A DNA stretch of 64,000 bases from Mytilinidion resinicola (GCF_010093595.1 NW_022985459.1:248001-312000); one strand, 5' to 3'. Positions 31,128 through 41,735 are shown, counted from the first letter of the stretch. Program-made: numbers and translations. Notes: a model not told the origin generated them from the letters alone.

Positions 31128-33345
31128 CGAGCCCTTTCACAATCGTCGATGTCACGAAGCGCCGCAGCTTTAGTGTACACCATAGTTGCGCGGGTGAGGG
31201 TAGGGGCAGATCGAAGGATATGGCATTGGGAGGACTTGCTGACTCCCGCTGCCATCGATCGTACCCACTGCTAGCATCTCTTGGATTGTCTCGCCGAGCT
31301 CCCCTAGCTGTTGCGGTGGAGTCCTTTGAGGGGACAGCCCGTCCACACCGTGTCGCTTTCCCCGCCGCGTCACTGGAGACAGTCGATAGTTTTAGGCCAA
31401 TATGAACGTAAGACACTCACTCTTCACCTACTTACCCTTCACCTTGACGTTGTGGAGACCTCACTTATCACATCTCACCCGTTAATCGTCTCTGGACACC
31501 GGAGTGCTTGAGCTGATATTTTGCAAGTTCCTCAGGAATTACCCCGGTCGTCGGCCATCCGGCTGCAACTCGGATACCCTCTTCAGAATCCGAACAAGGC
31601 CCTCAACTAAGCGATGGGCTGGATTTGACGGAGCTTTTACGAAGACAATAACCTTACTATCGAGATCATGGATGGTGTCGTCTGGGTGTCTGACTATCAG
31701 GGCGACCTTAAGCTCGTCCGACCATCGCTACGGCCCGCCGTCCCGCTACAGTCGCGGGCAAGCCGTGCCAGATCTTGCGGAAGGAGAGCAAGGTAAAGAA
31801 GAAGAGGCGAGACCGGCAGAGCTGCCACAGGCGAGTGCAATAGTGGAGTGTGGACGAGATCGTGAGGGAGTGAGGGAATAGGGGAAGACATGGGTGAGGT
31901 TCCGGCGGGAGAGTGAGGCTGGTGACACCCCCCGACGTTCGTAAAGAAGGCCTCCCCGACGACATTATCCAAATCTTCGCAAAGGTGTAGCCGTAAGCGG
32001 GAGAACACAAAGAGGTCAAAGAACAACTGGGCGTTGTGGGGATGCTGGGGAAGCTGGGGCGAGAGGAGAAGCCGAAGTTCGATTTATCTTCGATCGTCGA
32101 GAGATATATCCTACCAACCAACGTCTCGAGTTTGCCGAATGCTTCTCTTCACTAACCGCTTGATCCTGACAGTTTGTCTGAGCGAGCTCTCAGTGAAGGG
32201 ATCGCCGTTGTTCGTATACTGGACCGAGACTGCAGCTGAAAGTTTCATAAACCAGGATTTGAGACCAATCCTAGACCCCTCCGACGGCCTAACAAATCAT
32301 CTTCTGCGGTTTCGCATCCCGTATCAGGGTCCTTCCTCGCCCAGTTTCTAGCGCTCGACATCAGCTAGCGCTTCGCGACCGAGCGGTTAACTTCTTAAGA
32401 CGATGGTACTCCCCCCCAGTTCCGGCTTCCTTAAACTAGTTCTTAGTCAATATACTGCAGCCCAGACGTTTAGTAGCTTCTCTAAGGTTCCGCGCGGAAC
32501 GCCGAGCTCGACCTCACCAATCCACATTATCAAATCCCTAGAGCACGCCGGAGGAGTTGCGGGACACAGCTAGTTTCTACAACCGGTTGAACGACAAAGG
32601 TCGCGGTAGAACTTCGTCCCCTGATGGAAGGTCAAGCATCCTATACCGTCCACGAGATCTTCTGGCAGGAGGATGATACTGCTCGTTAAGCGAGGAAGGT
32701 CCTAGTAAAAAGGTCCTGGCGCAGACATCTAAAGGAGCAGCCTCCGCGGCTTCAGGCATACTGGGAACTTGAAAATGTGCCAACCGGCCAATACGTCAAG
32801 CCACCCATCTATCCAGATCCTACAATTCACGCTCTGACGCGAACGTAGAATAGGTGTTCCTTAAATCTCACCTCTCTGGTTCAATTCTTCGTCACACGCA
32901 ACAACCTCTCACTTCATTGCCATCAAAGTGTTATTCGAAACTGCCGAGAAGCTCAACAAGCTGCTCGAGGACGACGTACTTAAGATCCACTTTCACCGGT
33001 TTCAAGGAGAAATACATGGTAGGAGACCGCGTCGTGGGGGAAGAACATGGCAGTCGGCTGCATGAACAGATCCGAGACATAACAAACCTAAACCAGAGCG
33101 GCGATTTCAATGACGGCACCTCTGAATCAAGCAAGGATGCTGGTCTAATCCCCGGCCGTTTGACCTGTACGATGCGACAGGCTATTATGGAACCGACAGA
33201 TGTCAGGGCCCGCGACGACGCCTTCACATTGTCTAAATCATCAATAACTTACTCCACTCCGTTGATTTCCAACCACAGATTCCGTCGCCATTGCCGATCT
33301 TGTGCAATGGACTAAAGCATACAATTGAAGGCCTTGTGAAGGGCT
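31128..33345. other. No recognised gene
   Basis: A short plus-strand stretch near 31670 reads MDGVVWVSDYQGDLKLVRPS and looks coding, then breaks down. Around 32660 a frame faintly recalls a chromodomain (see rejected items). Confidence 0.35.
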
Positions 33346-33760
33346 GTGCCGGGGCGCCATAGTGGAGCATCCTACCATACAGCAAAAGTAGCTGGGTCCC
33401 CTATATCTGTGGCAGGCGCAAGACTACTACCCCACCGGCCTGATCTGCACTTTACGGAAACTCGTCGTGGAACGCTTACTCCTGATGCCGACTCTGGATG
33501 GCTGCACAGGCGTGGCTTGGCACGACCAGCCAGCTAGTGTCAAGGTGCCAATTCTGGACCGCAATCCTTATGCCCCACTCAACACCTTGGAAATCAAGCC
33601 GATGAACCTCTAGCCTGCACAGCCCAGTGAGACCCTCAAGACCGCCGTCAACGTGCTTTTGGAGACGGCAAACCGTCCGGCCTGGTCTGTACGCTACGGA
33701 ACGCCATTATGGAACGCCCGCTCCCGACGCGGACGCACGACCAGCCGGCCGGCCTGGAAG
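33346..33760 (+). repeat. Small local duplication
   Basis: Two blocks about 260 bp apart (about 33435 and 33678) share GGCCTG-TCTG, then CTACGGAA-like and TGGAACGC segments followed by ACGACCAGCC. They read GLICTLR...WNA and AWSVRYG...WNA. Origin unknown. Confidence 0.4.
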
Positions 33761-34653
33761 TCAATACTCTACTACCCAGACATAATTTACAAACATTTAC
33801 AACTTCCAATGCTGACTTTAGACATGCTAAGGAGTTGAAAAACGGTAGGAGAAGCGAACGGGATGGGCTTGATAGTTTACTTCCGAGATACGTTAGGCAA
33901 AATTCTAAATGCACTTTGTTATAGTTCTGTTTGTTTTCAGAAGACATTAGAAAGATGAACAGATATTGCCTCTATAACTAGCAAACTTCGGTCGGACGTT
34001 TGAACTACTTCACTAAGTCGCTGCACGATGATCCCTTCTATAAACTCAATTAACAAAGAAGATAGTCATGATTGCGTAGTCGGAGATATGCGCAAAGGCA
34101 GATAGCGGGCTACATCGGCAGAGAGGCGAAGCTAGGCTAGTCCTTCACTTCGCCATCTCACCTCCACCCCGCGCCAAAACCTCACCTCCACAACCCTCTT
34201 CAATATGCGCGCCCTCTCTCGAAAACCGGCCTAATCTACCGCGTCAGCTCCGCCACACTCAGCATGTCCGGCGCGAGTGGCCATCATAATGACCTCGGAT
34301 CCAGACTGCGTCAGCGGCTGGGGAACTGCGACGCACCAAAAGGTATGGCCACGACTTCTATCTTCTTCGCTCCAGCCAGTCTCAACGCCTGTAGGTCAAT
34401 GAGACTGCTCACCAAATCATTTCAACTCAACTCGTCGACGCTAACAGCATCATGTTCCAGCTTTTCGGCTTTGCTGCCCTCCTGGGGTCGAGAAATCTCA
34501 GCGACGACACACAGGCTCAGACGCGCTATCGCAGTTCTGCAACGGGTATTCCCCAGACCGAAAGTAATCATAGCACTGAGTCGAAGTCCGCGAACAATCG
34601 CACCCTTTGCAAATGGATGAGATGATCGGACACCCCGTGCGGAAGCGAATTCA
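33761..34653. other. No recognised gene
   Basis: Plus 34264-34620 is open (118 residues) without a recognisable domain. Confidence 0.35.
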
Positions 34654-34845
34654 ATGCGAGATGTCCGCCTCATGACGCCGCGTCGCGACTCAATCTCCTC
34701 AAATGAGAACGACCTTCCAGGAACGCCCTACACCGGAGGGATGTCCTTGTTATTCAACGCGGACATGAGACATACCAACCCTATCAATCTGTCAATCCTA
34801 AAGTTGTCCGGACCCGATGAGTTTCTCCGTGTTGAATCAGAGTAA
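34654..34845 (+). pseudogene. Duplicate of the start of the 35.3 kb frame
   Basis: The segment from about 34668 reads MTPRRDSISSNENDLPGTPY. It parallels MTPRSDLIYLSEKDLLGTLY at 35312. The two DNA stretches are about three-quarters identical over about 75 bp in the same orientation, 640 bp apart. The following sequence differs, so this is a truncated copy. Confidence 0.45.
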
Positions 34846-34970
34846 GTTTATCCAAACCTCATCCTTAAAGCGATGGCAGCCCAGATTCTAATGCTACCAT
34901 TAGATCAGGGCAAGAGCGAAGCTGGTTCCGAGACTAGCCGTAGCGGCAGTAGGTCTAGCGCTTTGCATCG

Positions 34971-35315
34971 GTGACAGAAGACATCCTCAATACCACTACC
35001 CTCTCCATCTCCCTCATCTCCTCTCTCCTCGCAGCCGCCATGATACCTCTGTGCCCGCCTAGTTTAGACGAGACACCCGCCGCTCTCCCTGCAGCCGAAC
35101 TGCATGCGATGGACGTGAGAGACGCCCGCTGCCGCCACTGGCAGTTCCTGTTAGCACCGCTGCGCGAAGAAGAGATACTCGCCCATCTCGAGGATATAGA
35201 AGAGGCGCACTGCCCACAAGCGTCTCACCTACAGCGCCTCACCTGGAGCGCTTCACTTGGAGCGCCTCGAAGTAAAGCGGTTGAGGAAACGGCGATAGGC
35301 CGCCGGTCTTCATGA
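34971..35315 (+). CDS. Unknown open frame with helical C-terminal part
   Basis: A 114-residue frame contains a hydrophobic/Ser N-terminal half (TLSISLISSLLAAAMIPLCP) and a charged helix (LREEEILAHLEDIEEAHCP). It is protein-like but unrecognised, and no start codon in good context was verified. It ends just where the 35.3 kb frame begins. Confidence 0.2.
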   Translation: MTEDILNTTTLSISLISSLLAAAMIPLCPPSLDETPAALPAAELHAMDVRDARCRHWQFLLAPLREEEILAHLEDIEEAHCPQASHLQRLTWSASLGAPRSKAVEETAIGRRSS

Positions 35316-35869
35316 CGCCTCGCAGCGACTTGATCTACTTGAGTGAGAAGGACCTTCTGGGAACGCTCTACACTGGCTATGGCGTCTACCGCAATGGCAC
35401 GGCCATGATGCACCTATGTACTGGGAAGTTTCAACTCCTAGTGTTCAACTGCTGCCAACGCTCGCTTGGCGTTACGCAAGTCGAGCCACCGACCCCCTTC
35501 AATTTTCATCCCTCCCATCGACTCGAACCCCTACGACATAGGTGGTGGATCCGTGGTGGAACAATGCTATCGAGAATCAGAGCGTCTTCTGCGTCTTCTG
35601 TTACGACCGGGAGTCGAAGACATATGACCCGTCCCTTTGCTCGTAGCACGGTGGATGAGAAGCTCATCATCATGCAGAAGCGGAAGACAGCTGAGATTGC
35701 CAAGATTATGGAGGATGATGGCAAGCCTTTGAACAAGCTGGGCATGGGGAATTTCTTGCGGGTACTTGGACCTGTCCGTGAGGCTAAGCATGGAAGCCCC
35801 TTCCTCTTAGTGGACGATCCTCAGAACAACGGCCGCGTCGGCCCAGAGTACGAAGACGAAGACCTCTAA
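35312..35869 (+). CDS. Unknown open frame, 185 residues
   Basis: The C-terminal half looks genuinely coding: RSTVDEKLIIMQKRKTAEIA, KIMEDDGKPLNKLGMGNFLR and HGSPFLLVDDPQNNGR, ending in EYEDEDL. The middle part (HPSHRLEPLRHRWWIRGG) looks less so and may hide a frameshift or intron. No family is recognised. The acidic end and the charged helix suggest a soluble protein. Confidence 0.35.
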   Translation: MTPRSDLIYLSEKDLLGTLYTGYGVYRNGTAMMHLCTGKFQLLVFNCCQRSLGVTQVEPPTPFNFHPSHRLEPLRHRWWIRGGTMLSRIRASSASSVTTGSRRHMTRPFARSTVDEKLIIMQKRKTAEIAKIMEDDGKPLNKLGMGNFLRVLGPVREAKHGSPFLLVDDPQNNGRVGPEYEDEDL

Positions 35870-36079
35870 AGAGTAGCCCTACCTAGGAGGACCACGCAAT
35901 CCGAGGTCCCAAACGCGGTCGTTTCGAGCGGTGGTCTGCCTTGAGCAGCCTCGACGACCGCATACTTTCTTGAGCCCATATTGGATCAACGCCTAAGTCA
36001 AGTCTCACTGTGGACCCGATAACCGAATTTTCAGCTGAGAAAAAGATCCGGTATCATCTCAACGAGGCCCATAGACGAC

Positions 36080-37490
36080 GCCCGCACCGCCATTCAACAG
36101 TCCGAGCCGTTCCCGTCTCGCGCGATTGTCCGATTGAAGCGGCTGCTGGAGGATTGCGACGAAGAGTGGGAGGCTCTAGACAAGAATGCAGAGAAAGAGC
36201 TGAAGATCCCGGGCAACAGTGCACAGTGGAGCAACCGTTGGACATCTCTAAAGATGGGCATCATCGCGTGCCTGTCACGTCCCCCGTGATTGCCCAACCG
36301 AAGGGGCTGCAGAAGGCTTCGGAGAACGAGTGGTAGACTCTGGGTAACGATGCAGGCAGTCTAAGCTGGTCACGTCTCGTGTGATTGCCCGACTGGAGCG
36401 GCTGCTGGAGGCATCGGAGGAAGCCCGGGAGACTTTGGAGAATATTGCACTTGGGCGCAACAGTTGGACACCTGGAAAAGAGCAGGACAGCCGCACTCAG
36501 GACCTGGATGAGGCCTGTGCTAGTCACGTCTCGAGTGATTGTCCGACTAAAGCGGCTGCTGGAGGCTTTGGAGGAAGAACAGGCCGCTGTGGATAAGAAT
36601 GCAAGCAGTGCCAGCCGGTCCCGTCCCGCGCGACTGCCCGACCGAAGTGGCTGCTGTAGGATTGGGAGTAAGAGTGGGAGGCTCTAGACAAGAACACAAG
36701 CAGTCCACGCTGGTCACGTCTCGCGCGATTACCCGACTGAAGCAGCTTCCGGAGGCCCGGGAGAAAGAACTAAAAGCTCCAGACACGAGTGCACCGTGGA
36801 GCAATAGTTGGACACCTCTAAAGATGCGGGATCGCCGCTTTCAGAATCTCGAAGACGCCCGCGCCTGTCACGTCTCGCGTGATTGCCCGACCGAAGCGGC
36901 GGCCAGAGGCTTTAGAGGAAGAACGGAAAGCTCGGGACAAGAATGCTACAAGCGCGGCAACATTTGGACACCTGTAGAGATGCGGTATTGCCGATTTCCG
37001 ATCTCTGGACGACGCTCGTGACGGTCACATCTCGCGTGATTGCAGGACTGAAGCGGCCGCTGGAGGCTCCGGAGGAAAAGCCGGAGGCCCTGGTCAAGAA
37101 TGCTACAAGTTGGCCACATCGCCCGTTCGTGCACTCAGGATGGTGGTGGTAGCTATGGCGAAACTACAGGTGCATACGGTTAAGGATATAGCGGAGGGGC
37201 TGGAAGCCCGGGAGAAGAATGCTGCAGGTGTGGCAAAGTTGGCCACATCGCCCGTTCGTGCACTCAGAACGGCGGTGGCAGCTACGGCGAAACTACAGGT
37301 GTATACGGTTGTGGATATAGCGGAGGGGCTGGAAGCTCGGGACAAGAATGCTACAAGTTGGCCACATCGCCCGCTCGTGCACTCAGAACGGCGATGGCAG
37401 CTATGGTGGAGCCCCAAGTGGATACCATGGAGGAGGTAACGGAGGAGCTGGTAGCCACGACGGAGGATAGCGACAGATCACGTCACCCGT
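36080..37490 (+). pseudogene. Decayed CNBP/GIS2-like zinc-knuckle array
   Basis: About twelve units of a CCHC zinc-knuckle protein (CNBP/GIS2/Byr3-type single-stranded nucleic-acid binder) can be traced in shifting frames. Eight units carry HVSRDCPTEAA-type sequence (DNA TCACGTCTCGCGTGATTG; near 36113, 36278, 36369, 36524, 36617, 36714, 36868, 37023). The last four carry VGHIARSC-type sequence (near 37110, 37235, 37360, 37475) with G/Y-rich linkers (GGGSYGETTG-YG-GYSGGAGS). Only the knuckle at 37220-37261 retains a full C-x2-C-x4-H-x4-C in frame. CNBP proteins normally have about seven knuckles, so this array is both expanded and broken by frameshifts. Confidence 0.7.
37220..37261 (+). other. 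Only intact CCHC knuckle of the array
   Basis: Reads CCRCGKVGHIARSC with correct C-x2-C-x4-H-x4-C spacing. The neighbouring units at about 37101 and about 37350 both lack the same 10 bases in this motif. Confidence 0.8.
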
Positions 37491-37987
37491 TCGTGCACTC
37501 AGAACGCCGGTGAAGCTATGGCGGAGCCCCAGGTGGATACTGAGGAGGATAGTGCAGAGAAGCCAGTGGTTATGCCTGATGACAGCGACAGACGGCCTGC
37601 TACTCTTGCGGTGGCTATCGCGGGAACAGGTTCGCCATAGCCACTTCTTTACCTTATTTAAATGAATGATTTCAAACTTCATAAAACAAGGCACATGGTT
37701 TATAGTTGATGCTACTCACATGGCGCTTGGATTTTAGTAGCCTTGTACACTTTTAATGTTCCATGTCTCAGACTTTTCTGTAGTCACCAAGCATCAAGAC
37801 ATCATGGGACGGATGAGGCGATATCCAACCACGACTTAAGACTTTGACCTCTACGACGCTTGCCAAAGCTGATAGCTCCTCATTTAATGCTGTTCGTCTA
37901 ACACTAGATCTTCCTCCGGTAAGTTACGCCATCCTTAAAACCAATAGCACGAGAATAACTGGTACGCCCTCGCCGCCATCGTAAATG
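37491..37987. other. No supported gene
   Basis: Sequence 3' of the zinc-knuckle array; no recognisable element. Confidence 0.4.
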
Positions 37988-38240
37988 CTAGGGCCCGCAT
38001 TTAATTAGTCGACCGAAAGACTCCCTCCCGCTTCTCCAGCCACTTGAAGACACCCACAGCTTGTAAATCAAAGTTGGATTCGGAGTTGAGGAGGGAATCC
38101 GCGACATACATGGCCTCGTCGCTCTTGAGATGCAGTTCACCTTTGCGTACGTGGAGCGTATTCTGCGCAGTGAGCAACCCCGTGCATCGCCCATTCGCGA
38201 ACGTAATACTCCTACCTTTGTCTCGAGCGGGCCATGGCAC
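37988..38240 (-). CDS. Coding-like exon, unknown family
   Basis: The minus strand (stop at 38001-38003) reads ITFANGRCTGLLTAQNTLHV, RKGELHLKSDEAMYVADSLL and SNFDLQAVGVFKWLEKREGV, a well-formed soluble protein segment. A possible start exon lies upstream (MDAFSTK at about 38322-38342, with donor GTGAGT) and GTAGG donor-like sites lie between. The splice pattern is unresolved. I do not recognise the family. Confidence 0.4.
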
Positions 38241-38499
38241 AGTTTCCCCTGCGAATGCGATCCCTTCTCACCGCTTTGCGTGGTAAAAGCATGCGGCGAT
38301 TGTATGTGCTCGTAAGACTCACTTTCGTACTGAATGCATCCATCCCGGGTGGCAGTATTGAGTTGACTTTGGCCTCGGGGCCTCACGAAAAGGTTTTGAG
38401 CGGTGCGGCCGTACAGTATTAGGAGATAAGTCTGGGCGCTCGCATCTGCCTGGAGTATCCTCCTAACGGGCCCGCTCCTGACGATGGTGTTCACCGAGT

Positions 38500-39003
38500 A
38501 CGAGAGAGGGTGGAGAGTGGTAGAAGAATAGCGATGTATGCTCGCGCTGATGGTGGAGTATAAATGGGACTACCGTTTAGCTGGCTGAAGACGTGGTAGC
38601 TAAGGCACGCCTTACAGGGGCGTCAATGTAGCAAAAGAGCAGCCTGATTACATCCATTTCAGTGTGCCCAGACTTATAACCTAGTACTGTACCAGGTGAC
38701 ATCTGCCCTGAGGGTGCTGGAGCAAAAGTTTCAGCTCGATTCCTTAGACAAGCGCACTCTCTTGTCTAGCCTAGTACGGGCCTAGGTCGAGTACATTTCA
38801 GAGTGGTTAAGTGAAGAACGAAGAGGTTCGTAATGACCATAACGACGCTTTTGAAGGTCTCAGGTAGAACAGGAGGGATGGATATGTAGACCTCAGAAGT
38901 GATACAACGTAGAGCATATGCGGAACAAGTGGGAGCGTCGTAAATTCAAGCAGCCTCAAAGCACGTTATTTACTCTGACAATACAAACTTTCCCACGCCA
39001 TCC
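38500..39003. other. No supported gene
   Basis: Nothing recognisable on either strand. Confidence 0.4.
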
Positions 39004-39399
39004 TCAGCGCCGACTATATAATAATGAGCCCATTTTCTCCCAGACGCGTGTCCTGCTCAAAGAAATGCGTATGTCGTTCCAAGACTTGCAGTACAGATAT
39101 CGAAAGAAAAGTGAGATGTGCCGTAATTTTCCGTGCTCTACGCCATGCCAGACGTAGATGCTGCTCAAAGACTCGCAATGCATGCGTCGCTTGGAGCCTT
39201 GCAGCACAGATTTTGAGAGAAAGAGCCGATGCAATGTTGGATGCAAGACGTTACGTTCGCAGGACAGGCGATTCCGTGTTCTTCCACCACCGAGACGTTG
39301 CTTGCGGATCTGAAAGGCCCCGGGGAGAGAGGCCTGCCGTCTTGGGTTCGGGATATTGCGCGACGTGACGGTGGTGCAGCGGACGTCCGAGCCATCCAG

Positions 39400-39810
39400 G
39401 ATGTGAGCATACGGCACCGTGTTGTCGTGCGGACTCCAGGTACATCGTCGGTGACGTTGGACAGTAAGATTGCCACATTGGATGACACCACCGATTGGTA
39501 TCGCGGGATTGGCGAAGTCAGCAAGGCCGGGGGGGAATGAACGATTGTTGCCGGATCCAGAAGGATGATAAGTGCCTCCATATCCACCATGAACTGGAGG
39601 GCCGCCTTGCGAAGAGAAGAGAGGGACACGAGATCCAGCACCGCCGAGACCATCTCCTGGAGGATACTGAGGAGCGACTCCCTGCTGCGATCCGGCTGGA
39701 GTGATGCTCGAAACGTACCAGTACACCCCCTGGGAAATGTTAGCAACGCATTGATAGCCGCCTAAGCTGTACTTACTGGGACCCGCGCCTCTCCCTCAGG
39801 CAGAAGATCT
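39400..39810 (-). CDS. Two exons of a Gly/Pro-rich protein, 47-bp intron
   Basis: On the minus strand one exon reads PVEDLLPEGEARVP. A textbook intron (39730-39776) follows, with donor GTAAGTAC, branch TTGCTAAC and acceptor TTTCCCAG. The phase is kept into GVYWYVSSITPAGSQQGVAP, then a Gly/Pro-rich stretch (YPPGDGLGGAGSRVPLFSSQ, GGPPVHGGYGGTYHPSGSG) that fades near 39480. Agreement of frame, phase and splice signals makes this a real gene remnant. No family is recognised. Its relation to the ORF ending at 39811 is unclear because the frames differ. Confidence 0.5.
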
Positions 39811-40107
39811 TCAACCGGGCCGGCGTCGCTGTATCAGCGCTCGAATCTCCACCTCTGCCCGCCCCTCCCTGAAGCTCGCCGGCACGTTGGGGTCGTCGAT
39901 GGTGGCCTGGGAGCTCACGCTGTCGCCGCGACGGGCCTGGGCAGCCTCGAAGGCGCGTCGATCGTGCTCTTGTTGCTCCAGTTGTGCCTGGCGGGCGCGG
40001 GCGTCCTCTTCCTGCAGCTTCAAGAGGGCAGCGGCGGCGTCGATCTTCTCCTTCTCTTCGGCCTCCCTCTTCGTCTGGCTCCTCGTCTTCGTGCCTTTGG
40101 CCTCCAT
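39811..40107 (-). CDS. Small basic/acidic helical protein, 98 residues
   Basis: It starts with ATG at 40105-40107, preceded on the minus strand by a purine/AC-rich leader (AACACACACAGCAGTTCGAA) typical of fungal 5' UTRs. The protein opens MEAKGTKTRSQTKREAEEKE and contains a long predicted helix rich in E, K, Q, A and R (about residues 15-65), then SVSSQATIDDPNVPASFREG and RALIQRRRPG. Third codon positions are strongly G/C, unlike chance frames here. It may be a complete small gene or a first exon. No family is recognised. Confidence 0.5.
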   Translation of the reverse strand: MEAKGTKTRSQTKREAEEKEKIDAAAALLKLQEEDARARQAQLEQQEHDRRAFEAAQARRGDSVSSQATIDDPNVPASFREGRAEVEIRALIQRRRPG

Positions 40108-40304
40108 TTCGAACTGCTGTGTGTGTTGTTGGTGACTTGATGTGTGGAATTTGTGAATGTTTGCTGTGCGCTGTGTGCTGTCTGCTGGTCTTGCTCGAGG
40201 CTTTGGCGGAGTTTATTATGATGAAGCCAGCTCAACGTACCACCGCTAAGCGAACCCACTTTGGGCCTAGTCTCATCCCAATATCACATACATTTGTTTG
40301 GCAA

Positions 40305-40605
40305 AGGGATATAGCACTGCTGGGGCTTCACTCTTGCGCACTCGACAGCATTGTCACGAGGAGCCCGGCTAGCAGGTAGTAAGCCAGCCAAAAGGCAGCC
40401 GAATATCTACTGCAATGATCTTTACATCGTGTTTTGAGTTTTCAAAAACTGTAGAGACACCCTAAACAGCGGCAGCAATGGTGCCCAGCATATTGTTTAA
40501 GCACTGAGTTCTAGGCCATATGATTTGAGAACTCGGATATTGCACGGCTGGGGCTTTACCTTTGCTCACTGGGCACCACTGTGGCGTGGCCCAACGAGCA
40601 GGTAA
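40305..40605 (+). repeat. Direct duplication, units about 224 bp apart
   Basis: 40305-40380 and 40529-40605 share GGATAT-GCAC-GCTGGGGCTT, then CTCACT/GCACTC-like sequence, a GCATTGTC-like block and AGCAGGTA. Confidence 0.55.
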
Positions 40606-40702
40606 CCGGACTGTCAAAGGGTTGGCGTTTGGGGAACTTGTGATGGGAGAAGTGACGTCAGTAAGGGTATATATTTGGTTTTATTTTTTCGTCCCTCGCC
40701 CT

Positions 40703-40797
40703 CTCGGGGTGGCGGAGTGGGAGGATCGGGTACTCCGGGAGAGGCACAGCAGGTACGTACCAGGCAGCATACTGGGTTCGAGCCCCGGTGCGGCACG
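40703..40797 (+). tRNA. tRNA-like sequence with A and B boxes (pseudo-tRNA or SINE head)
   Basis: TGGCGGAGTGG (40710-40720) fits the A box TRGCNNARYNGG and GGTTCGAGCCC (40775-40785) fits the B box. The T-arm CTGGG-TTCGAGC-CCCGG pairs well. The 3' strand TGCGGCA has no complementary 5' acceptor strand and no normal anticodon arm is visible, so this is not a working tRNA. A TATATATT motif lies about 45 bp upstream and a TTTTTT run about 90 bp downstream. A tRNA-derived SINE or decayed long-arm (Ser/Leu-type) tRNA fits. Confidence 0.4.
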
Positions 40798-40945
40798 GCG
40801 CGGCGAAGAGATTAGTCTCCACGTCCAGGTTCACTCATCAATAGTGTTCTCTGGCGTGGGGGATACTCTTTTGTAATTTTTTAAACTTCAGGGTTACTCC
40901 TTGCTACTCTCTTTTTGACCTACGAGGCATTGAGGGTATGAAACA

Positions 40946-41596
40946 ATGCGTGCTGTGGCTGTTGTGTTGACAGAAAGGGCAAAAAGGATAATGGCGGATG
41001 TGGAATATGAGCAAGATGCGCAGATTGTCGCAGCGTCAATTGGCTTTCTTCGTATGTATGCTACAGAGAGCGATCACCCTAGGTATCTTCACTCGATGCT
41101 GGGACTCGAAAACCCAGCGAACTGTGTTCCCGAAGCCCGCTCGCAAATTCAGCCCAAGCGCATATTTGTCCATGTCCGCAACACATACCATCTCGCCCAT
41201 ACCGCCCTCACACCAGCCTTTCCTACAGCCACGCTCTCCAAAGCTCTCTGTACAACACAATGTCCTAGTCTTCGCAAGCGTCTTAGCGGTGCTCCACTGG
41301 AGACCGTTCAAGGTCTTCACAGCTCTTCGCCGAAACGCGTCTGGGCCCCATCCCGGTCGAAAACATTGCGACTTGATCATTGCAGCACGTTATTCCAGGC
41401 TCCGACGAGATATACATTGATGACCTCAACCAGACAGCCCTGTGTTCTAGCGGACCCGTACTACAGCCAATCCAGGCCTGTCTCCGCCATATTCTGGCTA
41501 CCGGCCCCCCACCTCCTACGCTTTCCTTTCCCGCTACGAGCTTCCGCTCCTCCGATACGCCGAGTCGAGCTGCTCCTTCCTGACCCGGAAATTTAA
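40946..41596 (+). CDS. Unknown open frame, doubtful
   Basis: The 216-residue plus-strand frame opens MRAVAVVLTERAKRIMADVE. Overlapping frames on both strands are also open, and the C-terminal half is Pro/Arg/Ser-rich and random-looking. No domain is recognised. Confidence 0.15.
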   Translation: MRAVAVVLTERAKRIMADVEYEQDAQIVAASIGFLRMYATESDHPRYLHSMLGLENPANCVPEARSQIQPKRIFVHVRNTYHLAHTALTPAFPTATLSKALCTTQCPSLRKRLSGAPLETVQGLHSSSPKRVWAPSRSKTLRLDHCSTLFQAPTRYTLMTSTRQPCVLADPYYSQSRPVSAIFWLPAPHLLRFPFPLRASAPPIRRVELLLPDPEI

Positions 41597-41599
41597 CGT

Positions 41600-41735
41600 T
41601 GCTACAAGTCCAACTCCAGCTACCCTTTGACTGGCCAATGGCTTGCTAGTGGAGCCGCTCCTCACAGTCGCATCAAGAGAGCAGCAGTACGGCCCGGACT
41701 GTGGGATATTGGTGTACAAGAAAGAACGATCCGGT
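41600..41735 (-). repeat. Repeat F, inverted copy
   Basis: The minus strand shares GATCGTTTCTT, TGTACCAATATC-CAGTCCG, CTGCTGCTCT, GTGAGGAGCG and CAGTCAAAGGGTA with plus-strand 43345-43465 in the same order. The two copies are in opposite orientation about 1.7 kb apart. Confidence 0.6.

Noticed and set aside
32640..32810. Faint chromodomain-like string (YTVHEILWQE ... VLVK ... YWELENV), which might indicate an LTR-retrotransposon integrase tail
   Set aside because: Needs several in-frame stops and an irregular insertion. No reverse transcriptase, integrase core or LTRs are visible nearby.
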